A stretch of DNA of 49,102 nucleotides from Elusimicrobiota bacterium (GTDB lineage: Bacteria; Elusimicrobiota; Elusimicrobia; UBA1565; UBA9628), in contig JAUYSH010000031.1 in NCBI GenBank assembly GCA_030696455.1, positions 1 through 49,102 of the forward strand. The letters run 5' to 3'. The translations under genes were made by a program, and so were the position numbers. Below are positions 32,392 to 40,669 of this stretch, in pieces. Below the pieces are notes generated by a model, which saw only the letters and a program-made list of their open reading frames with translations, was not told where the DNA came from and searched no databases. Every line of letters starts with the position of its first letter. The stretch's first letter is position 1.

Positions 32392-34363
32392 CGAGCGACG
32401 GGAAAGCGCTGAGAGAATAGCTGACGTCGAGCTGCGTCGTGGCATCGTTGTTGTCGGCCAGCACAAATGAACGGGCGGACGAGGAATGTTGCCAAGACAC
32501 GCTGGCCCCGACCGACAAGGCGAGATCCGGGAATTCGCTTGACGAGAAATGCGTCGTGGGCTGAGCCTCGGTCGTTGAGTTCGGCTCGCCCGTCTTGTAG
32601 GTATACAGGGTCTTCTCGCCCGCCGGGGCGGTGAAGTCCGCGTCGAATTCAATCTCGAATTTTCGGGAGGCGGGATCATAGGTACCGAGTGCCCTCGGTA
32701 CGGTTTGTGCGGATAAATCTACGGGTTCAACCTGCCACTCCAACGCTGTAGGCGTGGGGTTGGAATTTTGGGCGGAAAGTTTGTAGGTGCCGCCGCCCAT
32801 TGTGCCGCCTATCGAACCGGAGTAGGTGGTCTGGCCGGCGGTAAAACTCGGCGACAGGAGTGCATTCTGGATAATGCCGTCTATTTGCAGGGTTACGGAC
32901 TCGAGCGGAGAGCCCTCGCCGGATAGCGTGAAGGTACCCCCACTGTTGCGTGTGGAAATAGGATACCGCAACGTCCCGCTATTGGCCGTAACGGTGATAT
33001 TACCTGCAGACACTGATATTTTTGGTGGTGAATGCTGCATTGTGAAAATCACACAAGTGTCCTGGCCTGGGGCGTTGCCGTCTCTGTCTATCGCGCGCAG
33101 GCAAAGGGTGTGTTCGCCATCGGCAAGTGGCGCGCCGCTAGCGACCGCGCCTTTCCAGTTCAGATTGATTTCGCCCTCAAACGGGAGGATGTATTGATTG
33201 GTCCCAGCCACAATCGGCTGGCTAGTCGTCGTGCGCAGTTGGACGGGCTGGGCGAGCCACGTCTGCGGGCCCGGCAGGATTTGTGATTCGGTGCTGCCCG
33301 ACGCGCTCCTAAAGCCGGTCAGGGACACCGTCGCGCTTTCGGAGACGATCCGTTGGCCGGTGTCTTGGACCCAAATGTCGATGTCGACGATGTCCGTCCG
33401 ATTTTCGGCGACCACAAAACGGATTGGCGTGCCAGTCAAATTATTGATAATCGGAGACGCGCCCCCGCTGTCGATGACAAACTCGGAGGATCGAGGCGGC
33501 AACAGTCGGGACATTTTGCTCAGGAAGAAATAGGCGTAATCTGTCGCTTGCTTTCCTTGCTGAAGATACAAGCCCGGCTGCTCGGGGTCATGGAATATGT
33601 CGTTATAGCCGACGCCGCCGTATGCTCCGAATAGCGCGTCGCCAGGAGTTGCCTCGCCGTCGTATGGCGTTGAAATCTTTCTCGGAGCGAACGTGTCATC
33701 CCAGGTCAGCTCTTCATTTCTCCACCAATAGCGCAAACCTGTTGATGTTGCATAATTCCCAACAATCGCTCGCGTTTGTCGAAGGCTCGACAAGTAGGCC
33801 TGGTCGGGTGCAACGTTGCCCTGATTTGCCGTCAGTGATACATTAACCTTGGAGGGAATGAGCGGCTCGTTCTCAAAATTATCGGGATCGAAGCCCTCAG
33901 TAAACGAAGGGCAAGCCCCGTGTCGGACGTTGGCCCCATGCGGCATCGATGCCTGATCCTCAATTAGGTGCAACGCAGAGCCCATATAAACATACGCGCC
34001 CTCGGCCCCCGCCGCCTCGTCGGAATAATTTCCGGCCTCGTAACGAGTGAAAATGCGATTGAAAATTGTCTCATACTGCCCGCCGTTCCACGGCACCACA
34101 CAAATGTCAGTGTTCTGATTCAGAACATGCGCAAGCTGCTCTCCAGGAGTCACATTGTTCGGGATAGGTTTTCCAATCCCAGCCACCCAATTGACGATGA
34201 CGTTTTTGAACCGAGCGATATCAGGGTTTTGATTCGTCGCATTCAAACTATCTGCGGCAAGATTTGTGGCAGCGCGGTGTTGTTCGGTGTTGAATGACCA
34301 TGCCGACCCCGCAAGAGAGGCCAAAACAAGACCAAAGACGGCTCGCGCGGCGGACTTTTTCAT
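32348..34363 (-). CDS. secreted zinc phospholipase C-like protein, N-terminal part of the giant gene
   Basis: As sequenced this is a 671-residue protein. A signal peptide (VFGLVLASLAGSA) is followed by a mature N-terminus starting at Trp22 (WSFNTEQHR), the same kind of start as Bacillus cereus phospholipase C, whose N-terminal Trp binds zinc. The zinc motif follows in YMGSALHLIEDQASMPHGAN, where His132, Asp136 and His142 keep the H-x3-D-x5-H spacing of the family. The remaining about 480 residues carry Ig-like segments (ISVSAGNITVTANSGTLRYP). The last eleven codons after the G run are out of the original frame and end in GIL. The ATG at 34363 overlaps the stop of the HEAT gene by one base; a GTG sits directly before it. 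GC is clearly below that of the C-terminal part. Confidence 0.85.
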   Translation of the reverse strand: MKKSAARAVFGLVLASLAGSAWSFNTEQHRAATNLAADSLNATNQNPDIARFKNVIVNWVAGIGKPIPNNVTPGEQLAHVLNQNTDICVVPWNGGQYETIFNRIFTRYEAGNYSDEAAGAEGAYVYMGSALHLIEDQASMPHGANVRHGACPSFTEGFDPDNFENEPLIPSKVNVSLTANQGNVAPDQAYLSSLRQTRAIVGNYATSTGLRYWWRNEELTWDDTFAPRKISTPYDGEATPGDALFGAYGGVGYNDIFHDPEQPGLYLQQGKQATDYAYFFLSKMSRLLPPRSSEFVIDSGGASPIINNLTGTPIRFVVAENRTDIVDIDIWVQDTGQRIVSESATVSLTGFRSASGSTESQILPGPQTWLAQPVQLRTTTSQPIVAGTNQYILPFEGEINLNWKGAVASGAPLADGEHTLCLRAIDRDGNAPGQDTCVIFTMQHSPPKISVSAGNITVTANSGTLRYPISTRNSGGTFTLSGEGSPLESVTLQIDGIIQNALLSPSFTAGQTTYSGSIGGTMGGGTYKLSAQNSNPTPTALEWQVEPVDLSAQTVPRALGTYDPASRKFEIEFDADFTAPAGEKTLYTYKTGEPNSTTEAQPTTHFSSSEFPDLALSVGASVSWQHSSSARSFVLADNNDATTQLDVSYSLSAFPSLGGGALDDDATVGIL
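32383..32392 (-). repeat. run of ten G (minus strand) where the two halves of the giant gene lose frame
   Basis: The minus strand reads CTC, ten G, CCTTGG. The upstream frame continues GGG GGG GGG GCC and stops at 32348. The downstream 2514-residue frame needs nine or twelve G. A homopolymer of this length is prone to replication and transcription slippage, and also to sequencing or assembly error. Confidence 0.9.
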
Positions 34364-35586
34364 CACTTGTTGCGGCGACTATCCTCAACACTCTTATCGA
34401 TCTGTCGCGGGTACTCGCCTGAGAGCCACTTGAGCGCGCCTTCGGCCGCCATTTGGACGCGGCTGGAACGATCAGTCAAAGCGGCTTTGAGCTCAGGCTC
34501 AGCGCTCTTTACATTCTTGCGTCCCAATATGGATGCAGCCTGCGAACGGACACCTGCATCAGGATCGTTCTTCAGCAGGTTGATGACTATCGGCGCTTTG
34601 TCTTCGCTCCAGGTTTTTTCAACCAGGGCAACAAGCCCCTGAAATCTCACCTCGGCATCAGCGTCCTTCAGCATGTCCATTATTGGCCCAGAATCATCCT
34701 TGGTCATGCTTTGGGAAAGCGCAACTGATACCGTTTCAACTACACGGCGATCTTTGTGTTTCAGAAGGGTTTTGAGTCGTTGCGGTGCCCCGGGTCCCTG
34801 CATGCGGGCGAGTCTCACGATCAGCGCGCCACTGACTTGCGCATTAAGTTTTTCAGAATCGACCTCGCGCATTATTCGGTCGATTCCCGCGACACCAAAG
34901 CCCGAAAAGTCCAACTGGGCTTTAGGGTCTTTTTTGACGCGTTGAACAAAATCGTCAAGGTCCTGTGGGTCGCCAATTTGGCTGATAGCTCCAGAGGCGC
35001 GATCACCCGCCAGCCCACCTTTATTGAGAATTTTTCGAAGCCCGGGCAGGGCATCGCGATTTTTTCCCTTGCCTGCTACTTCCATCAGCAACGAAACGCG
35101 GGCGAACTGGATCGTTTCCTTCTCGTTCTTCTGTCCGCCCCCATGTCCTAATACGGGGGTGAAATTTCTGGGGAGATTGCGGGATTCATCCTCAAGCAGC
35201 TCGGCGACAACTGCGTGGTGCTTGGGTTCCGTGCACTTTTGAAGCGGCCGCGCGAGTTTGAATGCCCTCGCTAGGGCTTTCTTATCGCCCTTTGCGTCAG
35301 CTTTCTTTTCGACATCTTTTATTGCGTCATAAATGGCAATAACATCCTCTCGTCCTGCCGGCTCCGAGTCCGCCACCGCATCAAGGGCAGCATCTTCAGT
35401 CCCCGCGTCCTTCGCGTTTCTCGCGGCTTCCAACGCCGCGCGCAGATTGGCATATTTCCTGGGCTTTTTTTCTGAATAGGCTGCCCTTGGAAACAGAACC
35501 GCAAGGCCAAGAACGACTAATCCGAGCTGAACAATGCGCTTCATCAAATTTTTAGTCTTCGATTTGCTGAGGACCAATCGTTTCAT
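34363..35586 (-). CDS. exported HEAT-repeat protein
   Basis: The product has 407 residues. The start was chosen at ATG 35586, with GAGAGG eight bases upstream. The n-region is long and Lys-rich and precedes a hydrophobic core (IVQLGLVVLGLAVLFPRAAYS). The mature chain has a helical region and then four to six HEAT-like pairs (RRVVETVSVALSQSM, AEVRFQGLVALVEKTW, AGVRSQAASILGRKNV, SRVQMAAEGALKWL). These are binding scaffolds. It heads the operon with the giant protein and PorV: its stop TGA overlaps the next ATG (TGATG). It may help the folding or export of the giant protein (inference from position). Composition is less GC-rich than the genome average here. Confidence 0.8.
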   Translation of the reverse strand: MKRLVLSKSKTKNLMKRIVQLGLVVLGLAVLFPRAAYSEKKPRKYANLRAALEAARNAKDAGTEDAALDAVADSEPAGREDVIAIYDAIKDVEKKADAKGDKKALARAFKLARPLQKCTEPKHHAVVAELLEDESRNLPRNFTPVLGHGGGQKNEKETIQFARVSLLMEVAGKGKNRDALPGLRKILNKGGLAGDRASGAISQIGDPQDLDDFVQRVKKDPKAQLDFSGFGVAGIDRIMREVDSEKLNAQVSGALIVRLARMQGPGAPQRLKTLLKHKDRRVVETVSVALSQSMTKDDSGPIMDMLKDADAEVRFQGLVALVEKTWSEDKAPIVINLLKNDPDAGVRSQAASILGRKNVKSAEPELKAALTDRSSRVQMAAEGALKWLSGEYPRQIDKSVEDSRRNK

Positions 35587-35789
35587 TGCTATTCCTCTCG
35601 CTGCCATGCGGATTCAAAATAGACGGAACGGGCGCTCGCGGAGTTTTCATCGAAGTGTAAAAATTTGTCGGGGACGGCTGCGCCTGGTCGGGAAGGTTGC
35701 GGCTTCGACGATCGTTGCTCGCTGTTCGTTGTGTCCTTCTCGCGGTCTTCGAGCGCGCCCTGAGGTTGTGGTTTTGTGACCGCTGGACC

Positions 35790-35818
35790 ACTTTAACCCC
35801 GGTCATTAATTTCGTCAA
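35790..35818 (-). promoter_or_regulatory. possible promoter of the HEAT/giant-protein/PorV operon
   Basis: On the minus strand TTGACG (35818-35813) is followed after 17 bases by TAAAGT (35795-35790). The -35 matches five of six consensus bases, the -10 four of six. It would leave a leader of about 195 bases before the ATG at 35586. Call is by pattern only. Confidence 0.4.
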
Positions 35819-35819
35819 G

Positions 35820-36488
35820 ACCTACGATAAAATAAGCGCTTTGATGTTCCTTTGACATTGGTTTTCCTCGACGAGAACATTCTGTCAGTCGCCATGGCTA
35901 GCTGCCAGACCACCTCACCTTACCCGCTCGGTAAGACCGCCGACGGCGTCGCGGCCGCCTTTTAGGGGACCGTCGGCGTCGGTTTGCTCGGGCACCGCTT
36001 TCTTCGTGGGCCTGAACACGCCGAGCAACGTGGCGTGTCCGCGGCCAAGACGACGCCCAGGGCCTCAGCTCGAACTATTTTGCAGGTAAATGCCACCTCG
36101 CAGAGTGGAAGCGATGGTGGTTCTGTCCGGCTTGTCTTTCATTCCCGCACCTTGGGCGATGGCCTTCACGTCCCGAATCCATCAGGGTCCCAATTTCAGC
36201 CGCCGCCGCCTGTGCGCTACGCTCATTGATGGGCAGAAACGTGGGGAACAGCGTCTCATCCTTGCCGTTGATGAAGTCGACCAGCGATGCCATCGCACGT
36301 ACACGGTCCGACGAGGGTAGAGGTCATCTCCATATCCGATATAGAGGGTGTGTGATACAATCTTGACTGGAAGGCGTCCCTTAGGACGCAGGTGATGCGA
36401 TAGCGTTCACGCGCCACTGCTTCTGTCAAGGACTAGAGACTATGCCAGTTCGCAGAAAAACGAAAGCACTCATGCGGCCACGTGCCAC
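35820..36488. other. gene-poor junction between the surface-protein operon and the defence island, with decayed coding fragments
   Basis: No intact gene is visible. On the plus strand, about 35895-36050, the reading PLGKTADGVAAAF, stop, GTVGVGLL, then PEHAEQRG resembles the end of a MotA/flagellar stator protein with an internal stop. This is weak. On the minus strand, about 36293-36080, MASLVDFINGKDETLFP continues in one frame to a GTLMDSG and then, after a shift of one base, in another frame to a stop, as a broken gene would. Both look like relics. A hairpin GCGTCC-CTTA-GGACGC lies at 36374-36389. Confidence 0.45.
36353..36361 (+). promoter_or_regulatory. possible extended -10 promoter of the defence operon
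   Basis: TGATACAAT is an extended -10 (TG-n-TACAAT). No good -35 stands 17 bases upstream, which an extended -10 does not strictly need. A six-bp hairpin follows at 36374-36389, and the first ORF starts about 125 bases downstream. Pattern-only call. Confidence 0.3.
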
Positions 36489-36626
36489 GTGAGCGTCTAC
36501 CTGCCGCCGCAATTATTCGAGCAAATCGTGGAGAACCCCAAGACTGCGCGCCGTTCGCTTAGCGCCGAGATCGTAATGGTCAACGGGCTCGCGACTCGCA
36601 AGAGCAAGACGACTAAGGGAGGATAG
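36489..36626 (+). CDS. tiny ribbon-helix-helix (CopG/Arc-like) ORF, possibly truncated
   Basis: A 45-residue frame starts at GTG. SVYLPPQLFEQIVENP is the beta-strand and first helix of a ribbon-helix-helix fold, and RSLSAEIVMVNGLATR the second helix. Complete members usually have six to ten more residues before the strand. The in-frame sequence upstream to 36396 lacks ATG, GTG or TTG, and an ATG at 36471 in another frame ends at TGA just at this point, so a frameshift near 36488 is possible. It ends directly before the GTG of the ParB-like gene, and its last codons (AAGGGAGGA) provide that gene's ribosome binding site. A role as autoregulator of the operon is plausible. Confidence 0.5.
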   Translation: MSVYLPPQLFEQIVENPKTARRSLSAEIVMVNGLATRKSKTTKGG

Positions 36627-37760
36627 GTGAAGCTCAACACGAATCGCGCCAAACAGGTCGAGGCATGCCTCAAGGATCAGAAAGAACTGCCCAATACGGC
36701 CGTCCGCGTGGAGCTTGCCGGTCAGCTCCACGTGCTGCTCGTCTACCGCGTCCCCACGAAGCTTCTTCTTTTTAATATCCGGAACGGACGTTTCGCTGCG
36801 GAACTGCTTGAAAAAGAAGAGCAACTCAAGCGCAAACTTGACCCGTCGGTTGAAACTGATGCCAAGATCATCCAGAAATTGCTGCTTGAGCAGGATGAGA
36901 CAGAGACCAAGGTGCTGAAGGACGACCTCCTAGCACATGGCCAACTTGAACCTGGCATCATCACCTTCGACGGCGCTGTGATCAACGCCAACCGGAGAAT
37001 GGCCATCATCAAGACCCTCTTTGATGAAACCCGCGAACCCCGATTTGAGCATCTCAATGTCGCGCGGTTGCCCGAAAATGTTGACGAACGCGATCTCTGG
37101 CGAATCGAGGCGGGTCTTCAGTTTGCCCGCGATTTCCGACTTGAGTACGGCCCCATCAACGAGTTGCTCAAGCTGAAAGAAGGCCGCGAAAGAGGATTGG
37201 AGCCCGAAGATATCTCGAAGTCTTTGCTCGGCCGGTACAATCCCAAAAAGGTTTTAGAAAAGATCGAAATCTTAAAGCTAATCGACACTTATCTGCGCTC
37301 GAACAAGAGGGCGGGCGAGTATCATCATGTCGCCCGTAACGTCGAAAAGTTCAATAGCTTACAGGCCAACGTGGTCGCACCATTAAGGCGGAAAGGCAAG
37401 AATGAGGCTGAGATCGCCAAAACCATCGCAGTCGCTTTTGCCCTGATTCACAAGACCGATGTCAGCCATTGGGATATCCGAGATCTGCAGAAAATAGCTC
37501 TGAATGCAAAAGCCGAGAAAGAGCTCGGGCCGATCCTTAAAGACAAGCCCTCGAAAGAGGCAATCACAGAATCTTTTACCGCGGCTCAAGAAATCATCGA
37601 GGACGAGAAGCAGAAGGATAAGCCTGAGCGTCTCTTGAAGCGCGCGCTATCCGCAGTCCGTAGCATCAGTCCCCAAAATAGCCGGCTAGGTACCGCGAAG
37701 ATTAAAACGATGCTCAGAGAATTGGCGAGCCAAGTCAACCAATTGCTGAAGGGTCACTGA
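36627..37760 (+). CDS. ParB/Srx-fold protein of the defence island
   Basis: The product has 377 residues starting at GTG, with GGGAGG four bases upstream. An N-terminal part (VLLVYRVPTKLLLFNIRNGR) matches the first strand-turn of ParB/sulfiredoxin-fold proteins. HGQLEPGIITFDGAVINANR and R-M-A-I follow (about residues 107-126), the equivalent of the GQ-EPI.V-.-GN-RR motif, with Arg123-Arg124. The second half is helical with a ParB-like KKVLEKIEILKLIDTYLRS region and a basic C-terminus. ParB folds act as CTP-dependent DNA clamps or nicking/ATPase proteins; DndB and related modification proteins are distant relatives. In this context I expect a DNA-recognition or licensing role rather than chromosome partition. 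It begins the operon of tightly spaced genes. Confidence 0.75.
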   Translation: MKLNTNRAKQVEACLKDQKELPNTAVRVELAGQLHVLLVYRVPTKLLLFNIRNGRFAAELLEKEEQLKRKLDPSVETDAKIIQKLLLEQDETETKVLKDDLLAHGQLEPGIITFDGAVINANRRMAIIKTLFDETREPRFEHLNVARLPENVDERDLWRIEAGLQFARDFRLEYGPINELLKLKEGRERGLEPEDISKSLLGRYNPKKVLEKIEILKLIDTYLRSNKRAGEYHHVARNVEKFNSLQANVVAPLRRKGKNEAEIAKTIAVAFALIHKTDVSHWDIRDLQKIALNAKAEKELGPILKDKPSKEAITESFTAAQEIIEDEKQKDKPERLLKRALSAVRSISPQNSRLGTAKIKTMLRELASQVNQLLKGH

Positions 37761-37766
37761 TTCTAA

Positions 37767-39674
37767 ATGGCTCAGCAAGCACGTTTGATTGTCGAGAATG
37801 GAACGCTAAAAATCACAGCGCCGGCTCGTTCGCCCATTCATCAGGGGACCCACTACATCTTCCTGGTCAATGTCCTGGGGCTGGAGCCGATCCTTAAACC
37901 CGAGCCTGGATTCCAAATTCAACTCGGCCCTTCGAAACAAGCGCTGATCCGTCAACTTGTCGATTACTTCCATGAGGCGGGAATCAAGCTTAGTCTGGAA
38001 GGAACGGCGGGCGAGATTTCTCGCCGACTCGAGAGTGATGAGCAGGCCCTGGAAGCAGCTCGCAAAGCGGGCGATGGCTTGAAGCGAGCCCCGCCGCGAA
38101 CAGAACGCTTTCAGATTCCCGGGTTTAAGCGCGAACTCAAAACGTATCAGATACCGGCGGTTCAACATGCTGTCAGCGTCGCGAATGCGGCCAATTTCTC
38201 AGTCCCTGGGAGCGGGAAGACGACCATCACGCTTGCAGCCTACGCGATCATGAAGGCGCAGGGCGCAGTCGACAAATTGGCCGTAATTGGTCCCCGGGCC
38301 TGCTTCATGCCGTGGGAAGATGAATATGAGGGCTGCTTCGGTGAACAACCGGAATCCATCCGCATTTCGGGAAGCCGCGCTCGCCGAAAGGGCCTATTCA
38401 GAAAGGCCGATAGCGCAGAGTTGGTTCTTCTTACTTATCAGATGGCAAGCAACGATGCTGATGATGTGGCTGCGTTTCTTCAGCGCAATCGCTGCCTCCT
38501 CGTGCTGGACGAGTCACACTACATCAAACGCCTCGAAGGCGGAACCTGGGCGTCCGCGTTGCTTGATCTGGCCCCGTTCGCGTCGCGGCGGCTGATATTG
38601 TCCGGCACCCCCGCGCCGAACTCACTTCTCGACCTCTGGTCTCAGTTCGCGTTTTTGTGGCCCAACCCCCCATTGCTCGGGCGGCGCGATCACTTTCGCT
38701 TCAAAGTGGACCAACACGGATCAGAGGCGGAACAGATCAAGCGCACTCTTAGACCGTTCTTTTGGCGTGTACGGAAAGCCGACCTCAAGCTGCCCTTGCC
38801 GACATTCCACAGAGTAGACGTTCCCATGCGGCCGTACCAAAGGCGAATCTATGACGCGATCGGCGCCAAAGTTCTTAGGGACGTAGTCAAGGCGCCCAGC
38901 GATCGCTCCAAACTGCGTTTATGGCGGAAGGCGAAGATAGTGCGCCTTCTCCAGGCTGCGTCCAATCCTTCGCTTTTGACGGAGTATTCGACCGAGTTTC
39001 GGATTCCGCCTTTGGATGCGACCGGGCTGCCGATTGATCAACTCGTCGAACAATATTCGAAATTTGAAGTTCCGGCCAAGTTGGATTACGCGGAAAAACT
39101 TGTGCGGCGCCTAGTTAAGAAGGGCGAGAAGGTGCTTCTGTGGAGCACCTTCGTCCATAACATCAAGACGCTGGAAGCTCGGCTTAGGGACCTCAAACCC
39201 CTTTCGATCTTCGGTGAAGTGCCCAAGGACGATGATGAGAACGAGGAATACAATCGCGAGCTCATCATACGGCAGTTCAAGACGCCCGACGGCCCTCCGA
39301 TCCTAATCGCTAACCCCGGCGCCTGCGCTGAATCTGTCTCACTCCATAAGATCTGCAAACATGCCGTGTATTTGGACCGGACGTTCAACGGCGCTCAATA
39401 CCTCCAATCGTTGGATAGGATTCATCGTGTCGGCCTCGGCCCGAAAGAACACGTGCACTACTACATCATCCAGGCTACCGACAGCGTCGACAGCGTGGTC
39501 GACCAACGTCTCGAGGAAAAGAAACTCCGAATGCTGCATCTACTCGAAGACGAACTCCCAGTGATGTCACTCGATGTTTCAGAGGACGAGGTGTCGGACG
39601 AGGACGACGAGGGCGCCGATTTTGCGGCGATGGTCGTTGAACTGAAAAAGGAATTTTCTCGTGCACACTCATGA
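37767..39674 (+). CDS. SNF2-type DEAD/DEAH-box helicase of the defence island
   Basis: The product has 635 residues. After about 130 N-terminal residues, RELKTYQIPAVQHA is the Q-motif-like entry. Walker A is FSVPGSGKTTITLA (Lys151), the Walker B/DEAH box is LLVLDESHY (Asp248), motif III LILSGTPAPNS, and the second RecA domain shows VLLWSTFVHNIKTLEARL and LDRTFNGAQYLQSLDRIHRVG (motifs V/VI). An acidic tail ends the protein. SNF2 proteins translocate on double-stranded DNA and drive restriction or remodelling complexes. Six bases follow the previous stop; the next gene overlaps by four bases. Confidence 0.93.
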   Translation: MAQQARLIVENGTLKITAPARSPIHQGTHYIFLVNVLGLEPILKPEPGFQIQLGPSKQALIRQLVDYFHEAGIKLSLEGTAGEISRRLESDEQALEAARKAGDGLKRAPPRTERFQIPGFKRELKTYQIPAVQHAVSVANAANFSVPGSGKTTITLAAYAIMKAQGAVDKLAVIGPRACFMPWEDEYEGCFGEQPESIRISGSRARRKGLFRKADSAELVLLTYQMASNDADDVAAFLQRNRCLLVLDESHYIKRLEGGTWASALLDLAPFASRRLILSGTPAPNSLLDLWSQFAFLWPNPPLLGRRDHFRFKVDQHGSEAEQIKRTLRPFFWRVRKADLKLPLPTFHRVDVPMRPYQRRIYDAIGAKVLRDVVKAPSDRSKLRLWRKAKIVRLLQAASNPSLLTEYSTEFRIPPLDATGLPIDQLVEQYSKFEVPAKLDYAEKLVRRLVKKGEKVLLWSTFVHNIKTLEARLRDLKPLSIFGEVPKDDDENEEYNRELIIRQFKTPDGPPILIANPGACAESVSLHKICKHAVYLDRTFNGAQYLQSLDRIHRVGLGPKEHVHYYIIQATDSVDSVVDQRLEEKKLRMLHLLEDELPVMSLDVSEDEVSDEDDEGADFAAMVVELKKEFSRAHS

Positions 39675-40669
39675 TTGAACACATCGGCGAGTTGAATCGA
39701 GTACTCATAGCGACTCGCACCGTCGCCGATGCGGCGCGCTCAGCCACCGTTGGGGCAGTGATTGAACAGTGTCAGACCACCGTAATAGAAGGCCGAATGC
39801 CGGACCATGCGGTCAGCATCAGATTTGCGGCGTCTCTCGGACTTGTAACCGACGACAGCGGGCGGGTCGCGATCACCGACAAGGGGGTCGCATTTCTTGA
39901 GCGCAACGAAGGCGACAGCTATGATTTGGCCGACGAACAGAAGAGGCTCCTTCTTCGAGGATGTTTTCTCCAAGGGCCGATGCGGGACCGAACTCGCCGG
40001 CTACTCAAGGGCTTCTCGCCTGTTTTTAAGACGGGCACATTTCGCTGGTCGGAAATCGACAGCGCTCCTCTCGAAGCGGAAGATTGGCTCATCGAACAAC
40101 TCCGCCAGCTTGGACTCCTTAAGCGAGACGGTGCCGCGCTCGAGGTCGAGCAACTCTATGTGAAGACCGTCGCCGCCTTTCTGGAAGAGAGCGCGGGCTT
40201 TACCGAGGAACAGGCTGCGGAGTATTACCGGGAGAAAATCGAAATTGGAGCCTTAGCCGAGGATCTCATCGTTAAACATGAGATGGGTCGCCTCCGCGGA
40301 GCAGGCCATCCTGTAGAGGCCGAATGCGTTCGAAGGATCAGCGCAGTCAGGGTAAACGCTGGCTACGATGTTGAGTCGTATGACGCGGGGGCGCACGACA
40401 TGGATTTCGATCGCTTCATCGAGGTGAAGGGGTCCCGCGGCTCCGACCTCCGCTTCATCTGGACCGATAACGAAATGAGGATCGCGAAGAAGCTCAAAGA
40501 TAAGTACTGGATATATTTCCAAGGCGGCATCGACCTCAAGAACCGCGCCGCAAAGAATGAGCCCATGCTATTCAAGAATCCGATCGACACCTTACACAAA
40601 GACGCACGCATAAAAATGACTCCCTATGGCCTGGTAGTCGAAGGAAAGTTGCGGGGAGCGGCGCGATGA
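39671..40669 (+). CDS. DUF3883 nuclease-like protein of the defence island
   Basis: The product has 332 residues. The N-terminal about 170 residues look like winged-helix segments (AVSIRFAASLGLVTDDSGRV, then KGVAFLER). The C-terminus is a DUF3883 domain, a PD-(D/E)XK-like fold. AGYDVESYDAGAHDMDFDRF leads to IEVKGSRG with Glu251 and Lys253, and then FIWTDNEMRIAKKLKDKYW. DUF3883 domains occur mostly beside helicases and methyltransferases of restriction systems. The acidic partner is probably one of the Asp residues before the strand. Overlaps of four bases with both neighbours (ATGA) show a tight operon. Confidence 0.85.
   Translation: MIEHIGELNRVLIATRTVADAARSATVGAVIEQCQTTVIEGRMPDHAVSIRFAASLGLVTDDSGRVAITDKGVAFLERNEGDSYDLADEQKRLLLRGCFLQGPMRDRTRRLLKGFSPVFKTGTFRWSEIDSAPLEAEDWLIEQLRQLGLLKRDGAALEVEQLYVKTVAAFLEESAGFTEEQAAEYYREKIEIGALAEDLIVKHEMGRLRGAGHPVEAECVRRISAVRVNAGYDVESYDAGAHDMDFDRFIEVKGSRGSDLRFIWTDNEMRIAKKLKDKYWIYFQGGIDLKNRAAKNEPMLFKNPIDTLHKDARIKMTPYGLVVEGKLRGAAR

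Noticed and set aside
32392-32679. 96-codon N-terminal extension of the downstream giant frame
   Set aside because: The other frame here encodes the credible end of the phospholipase-like part; the extension is Arg/Pro/Ser-rich noise.
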